Positions 14,390 through 20,977 are shown, numbered from the stretch's first letter. The stretch is 26,644 nt of DNA from an uncultured Bacilli bacterium (GCA_934130265.1 CAKOYC010000005.1:1-26644); one strand, 5' to 3'. A program made the numbers and translations. Notes: a model not told the origin generated them from the sequence alone.

Positions 14390-16234
14390 GTGGATAAAAT
14401 AGATAACCAGAAAAAGAAACTTATAATAATAATAACACTACTAATTATTTTAATATTAGGTCTTGGAATAACATATGCTTGGTTGATTCAAACAATTAAT
14501 GGTGAGAAAATTCAGTCTATGCGAGTAGGTACTTTTAGATTCACTCTAACAGAAGAAAATTCGCTTACTATTAATTCTGGTGAATTCTTAAAAGACAGTG
14601 ATGGACTTAGTCAAGATGGGTTTAAATTCACGGTAGAAAATACTGGAGGAGCATATGGTTCTTATTCAGTATATCTAGATGATGACACCTTATCTTCAGG
14701 CCAAACAAGAATAGATGATAAATTTATAAGATATAGTTTAGGAGTAAATGGTGATACTACAGGTACACCTACCAACTTAACTAGTAGAAAGATTTATAGT
14801 GGAGGATTAGATGCTAGTGGAAAAGATACCTTTGTCTTAAGACTATGGCTAAATCCATCAGTTAATGGTGACGTTGGAGGACAAGTCTTTAAAGCAAAAC
14901 TAAGGGTAGAAGTTAATCAAACAGTACCAACTCCGGTAGCGGATAAGCTATTAGCAGGAGTAGGGGCTAACGGTGCTATAGACACCAGCGATTCAGAGCA
15001 AACATTCATTACAGGAACTGATCCAAATAATTATATCTGGTATAGTGGAAAGTTATGGCGCGCAGTATCAATAGATCCATCTGATAATTCGGTGAAATTA
15101 GTAACTCAGTGGAATATATCAGCTTTACCATATAATGATGCTAGTGGTAATGCAACATTTAAAGGTAGTTATATAGAACAGTGGTTAAATGATACATCAG
15201 TAGATGGTTTCTTAGGAAATTTAAGGGAACCAGCTAAATTCATTAAAACCAATAGTGTTTGGAATGCAACAATGACAACAGAAACTACCAAACCTGCTAA
15301 GACTACTATGATAACTGATGCGGTTGGATTACTGAATATTTATGAGTATACAATGAGTTATAAAAATGTTACAGATTCAACTGGATATTTAAATAACAGT
15401 TTGTTTTGGTGGACGTTGACACCGTACAGTACTTCGAACTTTCGTCGCGTGAAATACGACGGTAATAGTGACATCAGCAACTATGATAGTCTGACCGACG
15501 CGTTTGGGTCTCGCCCATCTATAAATCTAAAATATGCCGTAAAAATTATAGATGGTGATGGAACTGTTGATAATCCGTACAGGCTTCAAGGAGATAATGA
15601 TAGTCCAACAGGTACTTTGCTATCAACAAGATATAGTGGCGAATATATAAGCTTTGGAACCAGAGAAAACAATCTATATCGAATAGTAAGTCATGAAAAT
15701 GGAACAGGTACCAAAATAACAAGTGCTATACCTCTAAAAGATAATGGCAGCTATAAAAAACTAGTTTTTGGAAGTGATACAATCTATTCTAAAAATAATA
15801 CAATAGGAACATTCTTGAATGGTGATTATTTAACAAGTGGAATCTATTTAACTAGTGACCAAGTAAATATGATAGAAGACAATACAACATGGTACTTGGG
15901 AACTGTAGGAGATGAAAATTATAAATTAGCAAAATATCAAAGTACAACAAGTAGTAGTCTGACAACAACAACTACTACTGCAAAAGTAGGATTGTTGAGG
16001 GTAGGAGAATTAATGTCAGGACAATTTGACAAAAATAATAATAATAATAGTTACTATACATTGACACCATATGATACCTCGCACATTCGTTATGTGTACT
16101 TCCGTGGTAATAGCAACAAATTTGGCCCGACGTATTCGTATGGTCCTCGTCCCACTATGAATCTAAAATCTACAGTAAAGATAGTATCGGGAACAGGTAC
16201 TAAGTCTGATCCATTTGTTATTAGTAATTCATAG
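14390..16234 (+). CDS. membrane-anchored surface protein with two tandem lectin/FGE-like variable domains (candidate DGR target)
   Basis: A 614-residue protein. Residues 11-31 are a membrane segment ending in TYAWL, like SipW-type/TasA-like signal regions, followed by VGTFRFTL and a beta-rich domain to about 180. Two similar domains follow (about 185-400 and 405-614), each with a YxWYSGKLWRAVS- or ENNLYRIVS-like start, a YIEQWLND/FLNGDY helix, and an end with TLTPY, a GNS core, a GxRP or GSRP turn and NLK. That C-terminal pattern is that of C-type-lectin/formylglycine-enzyme-like folds used for ligand display, including diversity-generating-retroelement targets. The segments just before the NLK are GC-rich with CGY arginines, unlike the rest. 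The start is GTG 14390, with AGAGGGTG eight bases ahead. It lacks a sorting signal, so the N-terminal helix anchors it. Confidence 0.75.
   Translation: MDKIDNQKKKLIIIITLLIILILGLGITYAWLIQTINGEKIQSMRVGTFRFTLTEENSLTINSGEFLKDSDGLSQDGFKFTVENTGGAYGSYSVYLDDDTLSSGQTRIDDKFIRYSLGVNGDTTGTPTNLTSRKIYSGGLDASGKDTFVLRLWLNPSVNGDVGGQVFKAKLRVEVNQTVPTPVADKLLAGVGANGAIDTSDSEQTFITGTDPNNYIWYSGKLWRAVSIDPSDNSVKLVTQWNISALPYNDASGNATFKGSYIEQWLNDTSVDGFLGNLREPAKFIKTNSVWNATMTTETTKPAKTTMITDAVGLLNIYEYTMSYKNVTDSTGYLNNSLFWWTLTPYSTSNFRRVKYDGNSDISNYDSLTDAFGSRPSINLKYAVKIIDGDGTVDNPYRLQGDNDSPTGTLLSTRYSGEYISFGTRENNLYRIVSHENGTGTKITSAIPLKDNGSYKKLVFGSDTIYSKNNTIGTFLNGDYLTSGIYLTSDQVNMIEDNTTWYLGTVGDENYKLAKYQSTTSSSLTTTTTTAKVGLLRVGELMSGQFDKNNNNNSYYTLTPYDTSHIRYVYFRGNSNKFGPTYSYGPRPTMNLKSTVKIVSGTGTKSDPFVISNS
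15413..15529 (+). other. putative variable region 1
   Basis: Codons 342-380 of the surface protein. In 15425-15517 I count 45 G/C in 93 bases (48%), well above the AT-rich flanks. All three Arg codons are CGT or CGC, and many codons end in AC, GC or TC, as expected if AAY codons of a template had been mutated at adenines. Ends in a GC-rich TTTGGGTCTCGCCCA block, like the 3' boundary of DGR variable regions. Confidence 0.5.
16058..16165 (+). other. putative variable region 2
   Basis: Codons 557-592, the equivalent segment of the second domain. In 16070-16153 I count 39 G/C in 84 bases (46%). All three Arg codons are CGT. Framework positions (TLTPY, TS, R, V, GNS, RP, NLK) match region 1, while the residues between them differ and the loop is four codons shorter. 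Confidence 0.5.
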
Positions 16235-16256
16235 ATAAAATGTTAATATAGAAAAT

Positions 16257-16288
16257 AAAGTCATAGCTTTTAATGGTTATGACTTTTT
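16257..16288 (+). terminator. terminator after the variable surface protein gene
   Basis: AAAGTCATA (16257-16265) pairs perfectly with TATGACTTT (16278-16286), followed by TTG and, after a few bases, a T6 run. Confidence 0.7.
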
Positions 16289-16321
16289 GTTAAATTTTTT
16301 CTTTAAATTACTGATGATTAA

Positions 16322-16330
16322 TGATATTAT
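16322..16330 (+). promoter_or_regulatory. extended -10 promoter of rluB
   Basis: TGATATTAT is an extended -10 with TATTAT at 16325-16330, 29 bases before the start codon. The -35 region (TTTAAA) is weak. Confidence 0.4.
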
Positions 16331-16359
16331 ATTATTGTTATTAAAGGAGTTGGTCTTTG

Positions 16360-17085
16360 ATGGAAAGATTACAAAAAGTTATTGCTGCTAGTGGAATTAC
16401 TTCAAGAAGAAAAGCTGAGAAGTTAATGCTTGAAGGTAGAGTTAGTGTTGATGGAAAAGTTATTAGAGAGTTAGGTTATCAAGTAACTGGTAAAGAAAGA
16501 ATTGAAGTTGATGGAGAAATATTAACTAGAGAAGAAAAAGTTTATTTCTTACTTAATAAGCCAAGAGGAATTATTACTAGTGTTACTGATGATAAGAATA
16601 GAAAAACTGTTACTGATTTAATACCAGTTAATGAAAGAATCTATCCTGTTGGTAGACTTGATTATGATACTACTGGTGTCTTATTACTAACAAATGATGG
16701 AGAGTTTGCTAATCTTTTAATGCATCCTAATAAAGAGGTTGATAAAGTATATCTTGCTAAAGTTAAAGGTATTGTTAGAGGAGATACTATTGCTAAACTT
16801 AAAAGTGGAGTAGTACTTGATAATAAAAAAGTAAGATGTGCAAGAGCTAAAGTTAAAAGAATAGATTATAAGAATGGTACTTCTTTTGTAGAATTAACTA
16901 TTCATGAAGGTATTAATCATCAGGTTAAAAGAATGTTAAATGAAGTTGGTTTTGAGGTATTAAAACTTACTAGAGAACAAGTTTATTTCTTTACATTAGA
17001 TGGTTTAAAGAGTGGCGAATATCGTCCTTTAACTAAGAAAGAAGTAGCAAAAGTATATGCTTTAGAAAAGAAAATGACTAAGTAA
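16360..17085 (+). CDS. rluB: RluB/RsuA-family rRNA pseudouridine synthase
   Basis: A 241-residue pseudouridine synthase. Residues 1-55 are an S4 RNA-binding domain (MERLQKVIAASGITSRRKAEKL, GRVSVDGK). The catalytic domain carries LLNKPRGIITS and the active-site GRLDYDTTGVLLLTNDG with D101 as the catalytic Asp, then HEGINHQVKRM near 190. Members modify 23S (RluB) or 16S (RsuA) rRNA; the short length and sequence favour RluB. The ATG at 16360 is preferred over a TTG just upstream; AAAGGAG lies ten bases before. It is a single-gene unit ending in a terminator facing the convergent ATPase gene. Confidence 0.9.
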   Translation: MERLQKVIAASGITSRRKAEKLMLEGRVSVDGKVIRELGYQVTGKERIEVDGEILTREEKVYFLLNKPRGIITSVTDDKNRKTVTDLIPVNERIYPVGRLDYDTTGVLLLTNDGEFANLLMHPNKEVDKVYLAKVKGIVRGDTIAKLKSGVVLDNKKVRCARAKVKRIDYKNGTSFVELTIHEGINHQVKRMLNEVGFEVLKLTREQVYFFTLDGLKSGEYRPLTKKEVAKVYALEKKMTK

Positions 17086-17102
17086 AAACTTGGCCATTTT
17101 TA
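17071..17102. terminator. terminator between rluB and the ATPase gene
   Basis: AAAATGACTAAG pairs with CTTGGCCATTTTT (one mismatch, one wobble) around a six-base loop and covers the stop codon of rluB. A run of T follows on the plus strand, and A-rich sequence on the left makes it usable in both directions. Confidence 0.55.
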
Positions 17103-18362
17103 AATATACTCAATTGGTACTAAATAGTTATTATTATCTAGAGCGTTAATCTCTCTACAAAGACATAAGACAATACCATTTCCATTATTCATATTAAACT
17201 TATCTACTACATTAAAGTTTTTAATAGCACTAATTCCTGGGTTACTGCTTTTTTTAATTTCTACTGGATATACAGTATTATTATTAATAATTAATAAATC
17301 AATTTCTTTCTGATTACTATCACGGTAGAAATATAAATATCTTTTAGGGTCAATTCCATTATTACTATAAGACTTGATAATTTCACTAATTATATATGTT
17401 TCAAAAATTGCACCACTATAAGAACTTTTTTCTAATACTTCATTATCAGTGTATCCAGTTAAATAACAAGCTAGCCCTGTATCCATAAAATAAACTTTTT
17501 GAGTTCTAACTGCTCTTGTGGCATTATTATTAGTATAAGATTGTAGCAAATAAATAATACCCGTATTCTTTAAAATTGAAATCCAGTCATCTGCTGTTTT
17601 ACCATCGATTCCAATTTCTGTTGCTATTTTACTAGCATTGAACTCCTGTCCAGTTCTTGCAGCTACTGCTGATATAAATTTAGTGAATTTTATTTCGTTT
17701 TTAATATTGATTAATTGTCTAATATCCCTTTCAATATAAGTCCTTATATAGTTACTATAATAATTTTCTATAGATACTTCTCTTCCTGCTTGAACATCAG
17801 GGTAGCTACCTTTTAAAATACGTTCAAATATTTGATTAGTGGATAATCTTTTGGTAGGTTCTACTTTTCTAATGACGTCGATTTGTGGGTTAAAGATTGG
17901 TTCTTTCATTTTATATAATTCTCTATCTGAAAAAGCGAACAAATCAAATATTCCAACTCTTCCTGCTAGAGATTCAGAAACATCTTTCATTGTTTCAAAT
18001 ACTCGACTGCCCGTTAGATAATACATAGTTCCAGCTTCTTCTTTATTATTAAATATTTCATTTTGTCTAGCTTCATCAATAATTATTTTTATATAAGTTA
18101 AAAGATTAGGAGCATATTGAAATTCATCAATTATTAATGGCGCTTCATGTGTTCGTAAAAATAGTTCAGGGTCTTCATTAGCTTGAGTTCTTATTAACAT
18201 ATCGTCTAGAGTAACATAGTTAATTTTTTTATTTGATTTAAATTTTAAATAATTGAGTAGAGTTGTTTTACCTACTTGTCTTGGTCCTGTAACCATAATT
18301 ACAGGATATTTTCCAATAAATTTTTCAATTGTTTTTTCCATTGTTCTACTAACATAGTTCAT
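17100..18362 (-). CDS. AAA ATPase with DUF4143-type C-terminal domain
   Basis: A 420-residue ATPase. Walker A GPRQVGKTT is at residues 26-34 and Walker B LIIDEFQYAP at 76-85, followed by LTGSRVF and SLAGRVGIFDLFAFS. The C-terminal half has the winged-helix/DUF4143 layout ending in QKEIDLLIINNNTVYPVEIKKS, a PD-(D/E)xK-like pattern (E-D...E-I-K). Such proteins are common in gut bacteria; their biological role is not settled, and some are proposed to act in DNA-linked or defence functions. The ATG at 18362 has GAGGTGAT upstream. It is the only gene on its transcript and converges with rluB. Nothing suggests it is part of a larger defence cluster here. Confidence 0.88.
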   Translation of the reverse strand: MNYVSRTMEKTIEKFIGKYPVIMVTGPRQVGKTTLLNYLKFKSNKKINYVTLDDMLIRTQANEDPELFLRTHEAPLIIDEFQYAPNLLTYIKIIIDEARQNEIFNNKEEAGTMYYLTGSRVFETMKDVSESLAGRVGIFDLFAFSDRELYKMKEPIFNPQIDVIRKVEPTKRLSTNQIFERILKGSYPDVQAGREVSIENYYSNYIRTYIERDIRQLINIKNEIKFTKFISAVAARTGQEFNASKIATEIGIDGKTADDWISILKNTGIIYLLQSYTNNNATRAVRTQKVYFMDTGLACYLTGYTDNEVLEKSSYSGAIFETYIISEIIKSYSNNGIDPKRYLYFYRDSNQKEIDLLIINNNTVYPVEIKKSSNPGISAIKNFNVVDKFNMNNGNGIVLCLCREINALDNNNYLVPIEYI

Positions 18363-18390
18363 AATTTATCACCTCATCTGTTATATTAAT

Positions 18391-18399
18391 ATTATATCA
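18391..18399 (-). promoter_or_regulatory. extended -10 promoter of the ATPase gene
   Basis: On the minus strand TGATATAAT (TATAAT at 18391-18396) lies 28 bases before the start codon. No good -35 is visible. Confidence 0.5.
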
Positions 18400-18421
18400 C
18401 AAAAATTATAATTTAGCACTG

Positions 18422-18466
18422 TTTTTTATGCAAATTCGGAGTGATACTCCGAATTTGCATAAAAAA
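18422..18466. repeat. perfect 21-bp inverted repeat with 3-base loop
   Basis: T6ATGCAAATTCGGAGT, GAT, then its exact complement ending in A6. The T run is at the left and the A run at the right on either strand, the opposite of an intrinsic terminator. It lies upstream of the ATPase gene and 48 bases before the antisense RNA promoter. Its ATGCAAATTC arm resembles the repeat at 6489-6553. Confidence 0.85.
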
Positions 18467-18513
18467 TAAATATACTTTTGAAGAATTTGCTGGTTAAATT
18501 GGCTATTTGTTTT

Positions 18514-18542
18514 TTGACAATAACACTAATTTATACTATTAT
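18514..18542 (+). promoter_or_regulatory. promoter of the putative antisense RNA
   Basis: TTGACA (18514-18519), a 17-base spacer and TATTAT (18537-18542): the best -35 match in the window. No protein gene follows on this strand before a terminator, which implies a short RNA product. Confidence 0.65.
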
Positions 18543-18570
18543 TGGTATGTAAGCAAGGAAACTTGCATAA

Positions 18571-18613
18571 AATAAAAAGAGGAACATTTAATTTTGCAAG
18601 TGAATGTCTCCTC
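18571..18613 (-). terminator. terminator of the toxin mRNA
   Basis: On the minus strand GAGGAGACATT pairs with AATGTTCCTC (18579-18613, one bulge) and is followed by TTTTTATTTTAT. It lies about 40 bases past the small peptide's stop codon. Confidence 0.6.
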
Positions 18614-18626
18614 CATGTTTGGTGTT

Positions 18627-18661
18627 GACACTCTATCAATGCTGAAGAGTGTCTATTTTTT
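18627..18661 (+). terminator. terminator of the antisense RNA
   Basis: GACACTCT (18627-18634) and AGAGTGTC (18646-18653) pair perfectly and are followed by TATTTTTTT on the plus strand. On the minus strand no U tract follows, so it serves the plus-strand RNA. Confidence 0.7.
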
Positions 18662-18745
18662 TATTGCTAATACCAGTAAGGTAGAAAGTAATAAAATGAT
18701 AGCAATGAGCTTTAGAACCTTTATTATAAAAGTTTTAGTTTTCAT
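18653..18745 (-). CDS. 30-residue hydrophobic peptide, putative type I toxin
   Basis: A very small gene: ATG at 18745, TAG at 18653-18655, 30 codons. The peptide starts MKTKTFIIKVLK, has one strongly hydrophobic helix (about residues 13-28) and ends in two lysines, the layout of membrane-acting type I toxins. AAGGAG lies ten bases upstream. It has its own promoter and leader of about 60 bases, whose TCCTCC (18777-18782 on the other strand) could pair with the ribosome binding site. A convergent antisense RNA overlaps its 3' end. I cannot assign it to Fst, TxpA or another known family by sequence. It might instead be a harmless small membrane protein; the paired RNA makes the toxin reading more likely. 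Confidence 0.6.
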   Translation of the reverse strand: MKTKTFIIKVLKLIAIILLLSTLLVLAIKK

Positions 18746-18810
18746 TAATATCTATCTCCTTTCTCTTATGAGATTGGAGGACGACACTCACATTAAATTT
18801 TCCTGATAAA

Positions 18811-18839
18811 ATTGTATAATAAATGGATTTATAAGGCAA
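18811..18839 (-). promoter_or_regulatory. promoter of the putative toxin gene
   Basis: On the minus strand TTGCCT (18834-18839) and TACAAT (18811-18816) are 17 bases apart. The architecture matches the HIT gene promoter (TTGCCA-17-TACAAT). Predicted start near 18804. Confidence 0.6.
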
Positions 18840-18842
18840 GAA

Positions 18843-18873
18843 AAAAAGGACTCTAGGATAATTACCTAGAGTC
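18843..18873 (-). terminator. terminator of the ferredoxin gene
   Basis: GACTCTAGG and CCTAGAGTC form a perfect nine-base stem with a seven-base loop (18849-18873). On the minus strand a run of seven T follows. It starts right after the ferredoxin stop. Confidence 0.9.
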
Positions 18874-19065
18874 TTATTCGTCTTCTTCAATAGCACCAGT
18901 TGGGCATGAATCAATAGCATCTTTTACATCATCAATGTTTTCATCTTTAACATCACTATTAACTACTTTGCTAAGTCCTTCATCATCTATTTCAAAAACA
19001 TCAGGACAAATAGCTGCACAAGCTCCACAACCGATACAAGCATCACGATTAACTTTTACTTTCAT
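18874..19065 (-). CDS. [4Fe-4S] ferredoxin
   Basis: A 63-residue ferredoxin. The cluster motif C10-x2-C13-x2-C16 with C54 followed by Pro (SCPTGAI) binds one [4Fe-4S] cluster. C20 (AICPDVF) is an extra cysteine seen in many mono-cluster ferredoxins of this type. It carries electrons in the cytosol; the partner enzyme is not in the window. AAGGAGG precedes the ATG, and minus-strand TATAAT (19085-19090) lies just upstream. The protein is strongly acidic, typical of ferredoxins. It is a single-gene unit that would itself need the SUF machinery encoded at 1.5-6.4 kb. Confidence 0.95.
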   Translation of the reverse strand: MKVKVNRDACIGCGACAAICPDVFEIDDEGLSKVVNSDVKDENIDDVKDAIDSCPTGAIEEDE

Positions 19066-19147
19066 AAATTTTCCTCCTTCCCCAATTATATAGCATTATC
19101 TACTAATTAGTAAAGTGTTTTCTCTTCCCAAAACTAGTTAGATGTGG

Positions 19148-19153
19148 TATGAT
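19148..19153 (+). promoter_or_regulatory. extended -10 promoter of the tail-anchored protein gene
   Basis: TGGTATGAT with TATGAT at 19148-19153, 27 bases before the start codon. No clear -35. Confidence 0.4.
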
Positions 19154-19180
19154 TATCTTAGATAAGAGTAGGTGATACAA

Positions 19181-19981
19181 GTGGGTAATGGAACTAGTAG
19201 AGTTAATAGATATGATAATGAAAATAAAATAGTAGGAACAAGAACTAGTAGAAATAAAAACTTATATGATGATTTTAATAACTTCGAAAAGTATACTAAT
19301 TTTACTGATGTTTCAAAAATAGAAGCGGTACCATTAGACTCTTTAAGAGAAAATGCTAATAAAAGAGAAGGTTATCGTTACTTAAAAGATTATGATTTAG
19401 TAGAAAAGAAAAAAGAAAGAAAAGAATTAGATGACTTTAATTATCTATATCGTAATATTAGAGGTAATTATAATTTAAAAGAAGCGTTAGAAGAAGCTCG
19501 TGAGTCTCGGGAAAAAGATGAATTAGAGAAAAAGAGAAAACTAAGAAATGAGAAGTATAATATCTTAGAAAGTAGTGAAGAAGAACTTAATGAGTTTAAG
19601 GAAGAACAGAAAAAAAGACATAAACCAATTGAAAATGAAGAAGAATTAGAAGAGTTAATTAATACTATAACTAGTAAGGAAGTTAGGGAAGAATTAGATA
19701 AAGAAAAAGAAACTAGCTTGTTAAGTGATTTAATGGCTACTAGTAATTTAGAAGAAGTAGTAGAACCTATTAAAGAGGAAGAAGTAAGTAAACCACTAAA
19801 AGATGAGATAGATAAATCATTCTATACTAAGTCAATGGATTTGAGTAGTGGTGATTTCTTTGATGATGAAGATGAAAATAAAAAAGAACCAGTAATGTTT
19901 ACTGTCTTAAGAGTTATTTTATCACTTATTCTAATAGTAGCAGTTGGTTTTGCTGTCTATTATATAGTTACTAATTTTTAA
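19181..19981 (+). CDS. tail-anchored coiled-coil protein, unrecognised
   Basis: A 266-residue protein with one membrane helix at the very C-terminus (about 242-263) and almost no residues after it, so it is tail-anchored with the bulk facing the cytosol. Residues 60-220 are very rich in Glu and Lys, with heptad-like runs (EEARESREKDELEKKRKL, EEELNEFKEEQKKR) that predict long helices or coiled coils. The N-terminus is Arg/Asn-rich and probably disordered. I do not recognise a family; a scaffold or division-type membrane adaptor is possible but unsupported. The GTG at 19181 is chosen because AGGTGAT is five bases upstream. Its stop is directly followed by three 23-bp-spaced repeats. Confidence 0.75.
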   Translation: MGNGTSRVNRYDNENKIVGTRTSRNKNLYDDFNNFEKYTNFTDVSKIEAVPLDSLRENANKREGYRYLKDYDLVEKKKERKELDDFNYLYRNIRGNYNLKEALEEARESREKDELEKKRKLRNEKYNILESSEEELNEFKEEQKKRHKPIENEEELEELINTITSKEVREELDKEKETSLLSDLMATSNLEEVVEPIKEEEVSKPLKDEIDKSFYTKSMDLSSGDFFDDEDENKKEPVMFTVLRVILSLILIVAVGFAVYYIVTNF

Positions 19982-20040
19982 TGACTAATTTAAAATAAGA
20001 ATACTGACTAATTTAAAGTTGAGGTATTGACTAATTTAAA
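19982..20040. repeat. three direct repeats of a 13-bp motif with an exact 23-bp period
   Basis: TGACTAATTTAAA occurs at 19982-19994, 20005-20017 and 20028-20040. The third copy continues into a 17-bp palindrome (ACTAATTT-A-AAATTAGT, 20030-20046). The spacing of just over two helical turns places all copies on nearly the same face of the DNA, as in operator arrays or iterons. It lies upstream of the gene at 20122 and polC. Confidence 0.85.
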
Positions 20041-20077
20041 ATTAGTATAAAATTTAGTTAAAAATATTAATGTTTTA

Positions 20078-20086
20078 TGTTATTAT
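20078..20086 (+). promoter_or_regulatory. probable promoter of the 20122-polC unit
   Basis: TGTTATTAT, an extended -10 with TATTAT at 20081-20086; TTAAAA (20058-20063) is a weak -35 at 17 bases. The 23-bp repeats end about 20 bases upstream of that -35. Confidence 0.4.
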
Positions 20087-20121
20087 AGTTAATGTTAAGA
20101 AATAGATTGGGGGAAAATGTC

Positions 20122-20961
20122 ATGAACTTATCTTTTGATTTGAATGATTATCTTTTAATCTGGAATTTACTTTTTCTACCATCTGTTACTAATGATGTCC
20201 AAAGATTAAAAGAGAAACTTTGGAAAAATTATCGTCATCTTTATAAAGACTTGTATAAAGAAGAAGCGAAGATTCTAAAAGACCCTAAGAACTATATACC
20301 TGATGATGATACTATCTTTGATATGGTTAAAGAAACGGAAGCTTATAAAAGAATAAGAAAAGAAACAGAGGAATATCGCCTTTTTCTAATGCACTATTAT
20401 AATGAGATAAAAAAAGAATTAATTATCCACTTTAAAGAATTAGTTCGCTTTGATATTAAAATATATCATGTCTTAGTTCTTAATCCGAGATTTAACTCAG
20501 TGGAGATGAAAACGGTAAAAAGTAGAAAAGTTAATACTATCTCATGGGGAATGATGAAGGACCAAGAAGATGGGGAAATGGCTGTTATTGATATCTTGAG
20601 TCATATCTTAAAAAAAGAATTAAAAGATTATGAGTCTGATTATAAAGAAATAGTAGAAGCGATAATAGAGCTTGCTATTGATAATGAATTATCTACTAGA
20701 ATAAAAGGGAAGAGTTGTTATTTAAAAGGAGATAACTCCTTAAAGTTCTTAAAGAAACAAATATATCCATACTTTCTAATGTATCTTGGAAGTAGTAGAG
20801 ATGATATGCTTAACTATATGGTTAGAGATGGTATTGTCTTTGATGTAGATAAGTATAGTCTAAAAAGAAGTCTTGCTACTTATAACTTAAAAGAATTTAT
20901 TACTTTTTGCATAGAAAATCAAAAATATATTTTAAAAATAGAAGAACTAGAAATTATTTAA
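20122..20961 (+). CDS. unrecognised cytosolic protein upstream of polC
   Basis: A 279-residue, charged, mainly helical protein with no membrane segment or signal. I do not recognise it. It is rich in Lys/Glu, with aromatic clusters (LMHYYNEIKKEL, IYPYFLMYLG). A central part (IKIYHVLVLNPRFNSVEM...) contains alternating hydrophobic residues. The start at ATG 20122 is preferred because the predicted promoter sits at 20078-20086 and GGGGGAA lies upstream; an ATG at 20092 would be at or before the transcription start. The polC gene follows after 16 bases with a GGAGG site, so the two are co-transcribed. A link to replication is guessed from this only. Confidence 0.7.
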   Translation: MNLSFDLNDYLLIWNLLFLPSVTNDVQRLKEKLWKNYRHLYKDLYKEEAKILKDPKNYIPDDDTIFDMVKETEAYKRIRKETEEYRLFLMHYYNEIKKELIIHFKELVRFDIKIYHVLVLNPRFNSVEMKTVKSRKVNTISWGMMKDQEDGEMAVIDILSHILKKELKDYESDYKEIVEAIIELAIDNELSTRIKGKSCYLKGDNSLKFLKKQIYPYFLMYLGSSRDDMLNYMVRDGIVFDVDKYSLKRSLATYNLKEFITFCIENQKYILKIEELEII

Positions 20962-20977
20962 GCGGAGGAATAGAAGT

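Larger units (their letters stand above)
18549..18661 (+). ncRNA. putative antisense RNA (antitoxin) of a type I toxin-antitoxin locus
   Basis: A predicted transcript of about 110 bases from the promoter at 18514-18542. It folds into three hairpins: GCAAG-GAAA-CTTGC (18553-18566, GNRA-type loop), GAGGAACATT/AATGTCTCCTC (18579-18613, one bulge), and the terminator GACACTCT/AGAGTGTC (18627-18653) followed by a T-rich tract. It runs convergent to the small peptide gene and overlaps its predicted mRNA by about 90 bases, including the end of the coding region. Two segments, ACATTTAATTTT (18584-18595) and GACACTC (18627-18633), are repeated in the toxin leader (18783-18801), so it could also pair with that leader. 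RNA evidence is needed. Confidence 0.6.

Noticed and set aside
14390..16234. Template repeat of a DGR within the window
   Set aside because: I looked through the intergenic stretches on both strands for an A-rich relative of the two variable segments and saw none; no reverse transcriptase frame is present either.
17100..18362. The DUF4143 ATPase as part of a defence island
   Set aside because: It stands alone on its transcript with housekeeping neighbours (rluB, ferredoxin). Such ATPases are common and solitary in gut genomes; nothing else in the region looks like an effector.
18422..18466. CRISPR repeat or intrinsic terminator
   Set aside because: There is one copy only with no spacer array, and the T/A ends are arranged opposite to a terminator.
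18594..18806. Plus-strand 70-residue reading frame across the toxin locus
   Set aside because: It has no ribosome binding site, runs through the antisense RNA terminator, and is opposite a small gene with good signals on the minus strand.
18735..18920. Minus-strand 61-residue reading frame
   Set aside because: It spans the ferredoxin terminator and the toxin promoter and has no start signal; it is a chance open frame.
19982..20040. CRISPR array or origin iterons
   Set aside because: Only three 13-bp units with ten-base spacers, far too short for CRISPR; no replication initiator gene or DnaA-box cluster is seen nearby, so an operator array is more likely.
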